From: CAYMSF01 sp964392985
GTDB taxonomy: Bacteria; Verrucomicrobiota; Lentisphaeria; Victivallales; Victivallaceae
DNA: 64,000 nt
Direction of reading: 5' to 3'
NCBI GenBank assembly: GCA_964392985.1
Contig: CAYMSF010000012.1
Span: 17,720-81,719, forward strand
Numbering within the stretch: position 1 is the stretch's first letter; every line of letters starts with the position of its first letter. The notes below the pieces were generated by a model. That model had not been told where the DNA came from and ran no database searches. It worked only from the letters and a program-made list of their open reading frames with translations. Shown piece by piece: positions 60,981 to 64,000 of this stretch. Made by a program: the position numbers and the translations under genes.

Positions 60981-63398
60981 ATGAAACAGTTGAAAAAATT
61001 TTTACGGCTGGTTATTGTGGCAGTACTGCTGCCGACTGCACTTTGTAACGCTGGCGAGCCGACTGCTGCGGCAACTTCGGACTGGCGGAACATTCCGGAC
61101 TTCGTCAAAAAAAATCTGGAAGATATTTCAAAGAAAGACCTGGCGAACCGGCAGTGGCCCAAAGTCAAGATACCCGGACTGAAAGAGCAAGTTTTTGATG
61201 CTCAGGTCAAAGGAATCAATTGCGTATGGCAGAATGTCTCCCCGGGTTATGCTAATGTAATCTATGACGCGAAGGTTGACAATGGGGTCATAACCATAAC
61301 ACTCGACGGGGCCTGTCTCGCACAGTCAGTGGATGGCGGTAAGACGTTCAAGCAGATATCCAATAACATGACCAACCCACCATACCAGTCATTCGATATC
61401 TCTCCGGTTAACCCAAAACTTATCGTTTCAGCCGGCAGTTACCTTGACAGGACGCTTGACGGCGGCAAAACCTGGTCAACTATTTACGACAAGGGACTTC
61501 CCCCATTCACGCTCGGACGCAAATCTATGTTTGACCGGGTCAGGTTCAATTGTGATGGTTCGCGAATATTTGCCTCTCTGGGGTCTTTCGGCCACGGTCT
61601 TGCCCCAAGGGGATATGAGCCAGCCATGAAAGCTGAATTTCATCAGAAGAAAATATTCGCCGGCGATGCAAACGCATCCAATTTCAAATCCTTCGATCTT
61701 GGACCGTTCGCCGGAATACGCTGTATCTATCCGCATTATTCAAATCCTGACCTTGTTTATTTTTCTTTTGCCGACGGTGAATTTTTCGTTACGCGCAACG
61801 CTAAAGACGCCAACCCGAAATTTGAAAAGATTGGCGGTCTTCCGGAGGGATTTGTTGCCATCGACATCGATGCTTCGCCAACTGAGTACGGCAAATTGCT
61901 CATAACCATGATGCCAAAGGATAATAAGGGCAAGTTCAAGATTATCCTCGCCAAAGACTCCGGCGGCACTTCTCTTGCCTGCTCAGAACTGTCCATCAAG
62001 GACGTTTCCGGTAAGGAAATCAGAGTGCCAAAGCCAGTGATGGCGAAGTGGAACCCACGGCATAAGGGTCAGGTTTTTGTCGGTTCCCAGGAAACAAACG
62101 GACTTTTTGTTTCGGATGACGAAATGAAGACTTTCCGCCAGATTCCATTTCCGAAAGAGCTTAAGCATGACGAACCCAACTTACACAACGGGATGTCTTT
62201 TTGTTTCGAGACGCAGAAGCTATACTTCGACCGCAAAACTGATCTCGCGCTCACCTGTTCAGCTTTCACCGGCTGGTACAGCACCGATCAGTTCAAGACT
62301 TGGAACGACCTGTTGATGACTTTTGATAATACCAAACGTTTATACGGCAACAAGGGTGCCGGCTTTGCCGAATGCGGCACATCTTTCTTCACCGTGAAAA
62401 ACCACACCTATATGTCAACTAACGACCACGGACTTTTCCGTAGCGATGGTCCAGACGTCACCAAATGGCGCCGTATCTCCATCAATCCGGGAATTCCCAA
62501 ATGGGGCAAAGGGCTTTATTCTCCGATGTGTGTGTCCAGCGACGAAAAATATATCTATACTTTTGCGCTCGCCCAGGCGGCGCCCGGCGACAGTTACAAT
62601 ACTTCACCCACCATCAAACTGCTTCAGTCCTTGAACAGGGGTGACACCTGGCAGGACGTTACAACCCGCCTGGGCTACGGTGATACTCTTGACTTCGAGC
62701 GCAAGACGCCTTATGGTTCAAGATTTAAAATGATCATCGATCCCGGCAACTCCGACAGGCAGTGGATTATGTTTACCAATCATCTTTTCTTCTCCAATGA
62801 CGGTGGTAAAAGCTTTAAGGAGTTGAATTCACCTCTATTCTTAAGGGATGGCAAGGCTGCGTTCAGAGAGATGGAATACGATGCGACGCATAAAATACTT
62901 TATCTAGGCAATGCCATGAACTTCCCCGGTGGATCGGCGCTTGCCAGTAGTCGCGATTTCGGCGCCACCTGGCAGATAGTGCCACTCGACGGAGTAAAGA
63001 GCGGTATCAAAGGACTCGGGGTTACCGCCTCCGGAACGCTGGTACTTGGTCTCGACGGCAAAATGGTTGTCATGCCCTACGACAAGATTGCCGGCGGCAA
63101 AGTGGAGCCGGGAATGGTCAAAATGACCATTGGCGACACTGTCGAAGAGTGGGCGGCCGCCCTGAAAGGTTTCGGTCCTGTCGCCTGCGACGGCGAAGAT
63201 ATCGTTGTTTTCGTCGCCAACGCCTCCAATTCTTCGAATCTGGCACATGGTATGGGGCCGTTGCTTTCAAGGGACGGAGGCAAATCTTTCAAATGGATTA
63301 CTTACAACCTGCCATGCGTGGTGACGGGTGCTCTCGCCATTGGCGATGGCAGAATATTTATCGGCAACCGCGGGATATATACCTGGAAGTACAAATAA
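60981..63398 (+). CDS. Secreted BNR/Asp-box beta-propeller protein (sialidase- or sortilin-like)
   Basis: 805 residues from ATG 60981 (AAAAGGA site), with a signal peptide (FLRLVIVAVLLPTALCNAG). The rest has many Asp-box repeats: SVDGGKTFKQ, TLDGGKTWST, SNDGGKSFKEL, SRDFGATWQI, SRDGGKSFKWI. This gives a multi-bladed propeller as in sialidases, GH74 xyloglucanases and VPS10 proteins. The FRIP motif and catalytic triad of sialidases are not seen. It is likely extracellular or periplasmic and acts on or binds glycans. Start of a small carbohydrate-related operon. Confidence 0.75.
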   Translation: MKQLKKFLRLVIVAVLLPTALCNAGEPTAAATSDWRNIPDFVKKNLEDISKKDLANRQWPKVKIPGLKEQVFDAQVKGINCVWQNVSPGYANVIYDAKVDNGVITITLDGACLAQSVDGGKTFKQISNNMTNPPYQSFDISPVNPKLIVSAGSYLDRTLDGGKTWSTIYDKGLPPFTLGRKSMFDRVRFNCDGSRIFASLGSFGHGLAPRGYEPAMKAEFHQKKIFAGDANASNFKSFDLGPFAGIRCIYPHYSNPDLVYFSFADGEFFVTRNAKDANPKFEKIGGLPEGFVAIDIDASPTEYGKLLITMMPKDNKGKFKIILAKDSGGTSLACSELSIKDVSGKEIRVPKPVMAKWNPRHKGQVFVGSQETNGLFVSDDEMKTFRQIPFPKELKHDEPNLHNGMSFCFETQKLYFDRKTDLALTCSAFTGWYSTDQFKTWNDLLMTFDNTKRLYGNKGAGFAECGTSFFTVKNHTYMSTNDHGLFRSDGPDVTKWRRISINPGIPKWGKGLYSPMCVSSDEKYIYTFALAQAAPGDSYNTSPTIKLLQSLNRGDTWQDVTTRLGYGDTLDFERKTPYGSRFKMIIDPGNSDRQWIMFTNHLFFSNDGGKSFKELNSPLFLRDGKAAFREMEYDATHKILYLGNAMNFPGGSALASSRDFGATWQIVPLDGVKSGIKGLGVTASGTLVLGLDGKMVVMPYDKIAGGKVEPGMVKMTIGDTVEEWAAALKGFGPVACDGEDIVVFVANASNSSNLAHGMGPLLSRDGGKSFKWITYNLPCVVTGALAIGDGRIFIGNRGIYTWKYK

Positions 63399-63423
63399 AA
63401 GCTGTTCAAACTAGGACTCAGCT

Positions 63424-64000
63424 ATGCGGGAACGCAGTTTGATGAATTGTTTCAGATTTGCTGCTTGCGTGATAGCGGTATCTCTTCTAACGCCGTGCGC
63501 ATACGCCACCAGTGAAGATGAGGCGCTGGCGAATAAAGCGACTGACGAGCTTTATCTGAAAGGGAAACATACCCCGGCCGAATGGGCGACTGACAAACTG
63601 AATTCACATTTCGCCTGGGTATATAAGAGGATTCTTCTCGGCAAATACAAATTTGGCGATGAAGAGGCATTGAATACTGCCCGCACTTATATGAAAGAAC
63701 TGTTCAGCGACATTGATAAGGGCTTTAACTGGCCGATCAAAGAACGGCAGCAGTTCGAGCTTCCGTACGCATACAAAAAACCGGTGCTGGATGGAAATCT
63801 GGACGGCGACGGGTGGGACGGCGCTCTCACATTTCGCGGCGAGTACCCGCCTGGCAACCTGAAAAACAACGATTTACCAACGGTATGGAAGATATGCTGG
63901 GACGAGGAATTCATCTATTTGGGCGCGCGTTTTCAGGATGCCGGAATAAAATCGATTGATTATGACCCGGCAAATAAAAAATCCCCGTGGGATGGTGATG
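63424..64000 (+). CDS. Secreted CBM9-like protein, truncated by the window
   Basis: The frame is open to the end of the window (192 codons). ATG at 63424 or 63442; the second has a GGGAA site and gives signal peptide NCFRFAACVIAVSLLTPCAYA. After about 100 residues comes a CBM9-like start: PVLDGNLDGDGWDGALTFRG, TVWKICWDEEFIYLGARFQD in pattern, the usual D-G-x-x-D..W and W..D..LY-type features. It lies 25 bases after the BNR gene on the same strand, so they are likely co-transcribed. The remainder is outside the window. Confidence 0.75.
   Translation, partial: MRERSLMNCFRFAACVIAVSLLTPCAYATSEDEALANKATDELYLKGKHTPAEWATDKLNSHFAWVYKRILLGKYKFGDEEALNTARTYMKELFSDIDKGFNWPIKERQQFELPYAYKKPVLDGNLDGDGWDGALTFRGEYPPGNLKNNDLPTVWKICWDEEFIYLGARFQDAGIKSIDYDPANKKSPWDGD

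Noticed and set aside
1..64000. tRNA, rRNA, tmRNA genes or prophage
   Set aside because: No T-loop-like GGTTCGAATCC segment in the intergenic regions, no rRNA-like stretch, and no phage structural or integrase gene was recognised.

Overview
The window comes from a Gram-negative bacterium of moderate GC content. Envelope genes show an outer membrane: a Wza-like export lipoprotein, the Kdo-pathway isomerase KdsD and an LpxL-type acyltransferase. Several traits suggest the PVC superphylum, most likely Lentisphaerota (Victivallales-like): GntR/LacI hybrid regulators, ROK and LacI regulators next to sialidase-like and CBM9-like secreted proteins, FHA-fused Tad ATPases, and a secreted protein with a 'dGTVYKNISIEGVNPSG' N-terminal domain. 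This placement is inference; no rRNA or tRNA gene was seen.

Region 1 (1-13744, +) is the right part of a type II fatty-acid/polyketide gene cluster that starts before the window. It encodes a FabZ-like dehydratase, a hotdog thioesterase, two ketosynthases each followed by a ketosynthase-like partner without the active-site Cys, a GT2-DUF2062 glycosyltransferase, an LpxL-like acyltransferase, an acyl carrier protein, a condensation-superfamily acyltransferase, an AMP-forming ligase, a membrane-anchored methyltransferase and a B12-binding radical SAM enzyme. Two tandem surface-repeat proteins sit inside it. The parts resemble aryl-polyene or ladderane-type clusters, but the combination is not one I can name. 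It is the best candidate for an undescribed system here.

Region 2 (13.7-31.8 kb) is mixed. It holds a GntR/LacI regulator with a consensus promoter, an SLC13-type permease, hisB, a TPR-like protein, two TPM-domain proteins, a polysaccharide export lipoprotein, pgi overlapping a KamA/EpmB-type radical SAM gene, and a MoxR-DUF58-DUF4381-like-VWA operon. It ends with an Rrf2/ferredoxin/cupin group interrupted by a roughly 280-bp palindromic element, then uup and an HNH nuclease gene.

Region 3 (31.8-47.3 kb) carries a possible sigma-54 promoter driving a tandemly duplicated amt-PII pair, both PII proteins lacking Tyr51. An operon of SGNH hydrolase-hisE-hisG-cdd-kdsD follows on the minus strand. 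On the plus strand are an M42 peptidase, holA, a ROK protein, thyX, pdxA and a membrane protein with a degenerate spermidine-synthase-like domain.

Region 4 (47.4-58.0 kb, -) is a partial Tad/Flp-type secretion operon: cpaB, FHA-cpaF, tadB and tadC, then a DUF192 protein, an FHA membrane protein, a PEGA lipoprotein and an unknown membrane protein. No secretin, TadZ or pilin gene is in the window. Region 5 (58.2-64 kb) has a glycogen-binding-domain protein with a basic tail, a sugar-phosphate-isomerase-like TIM barrel, a LacI regulator, a secreted BNR-repeat protein and a truncated CBM9-like protein, suggesting carbohydrate use.
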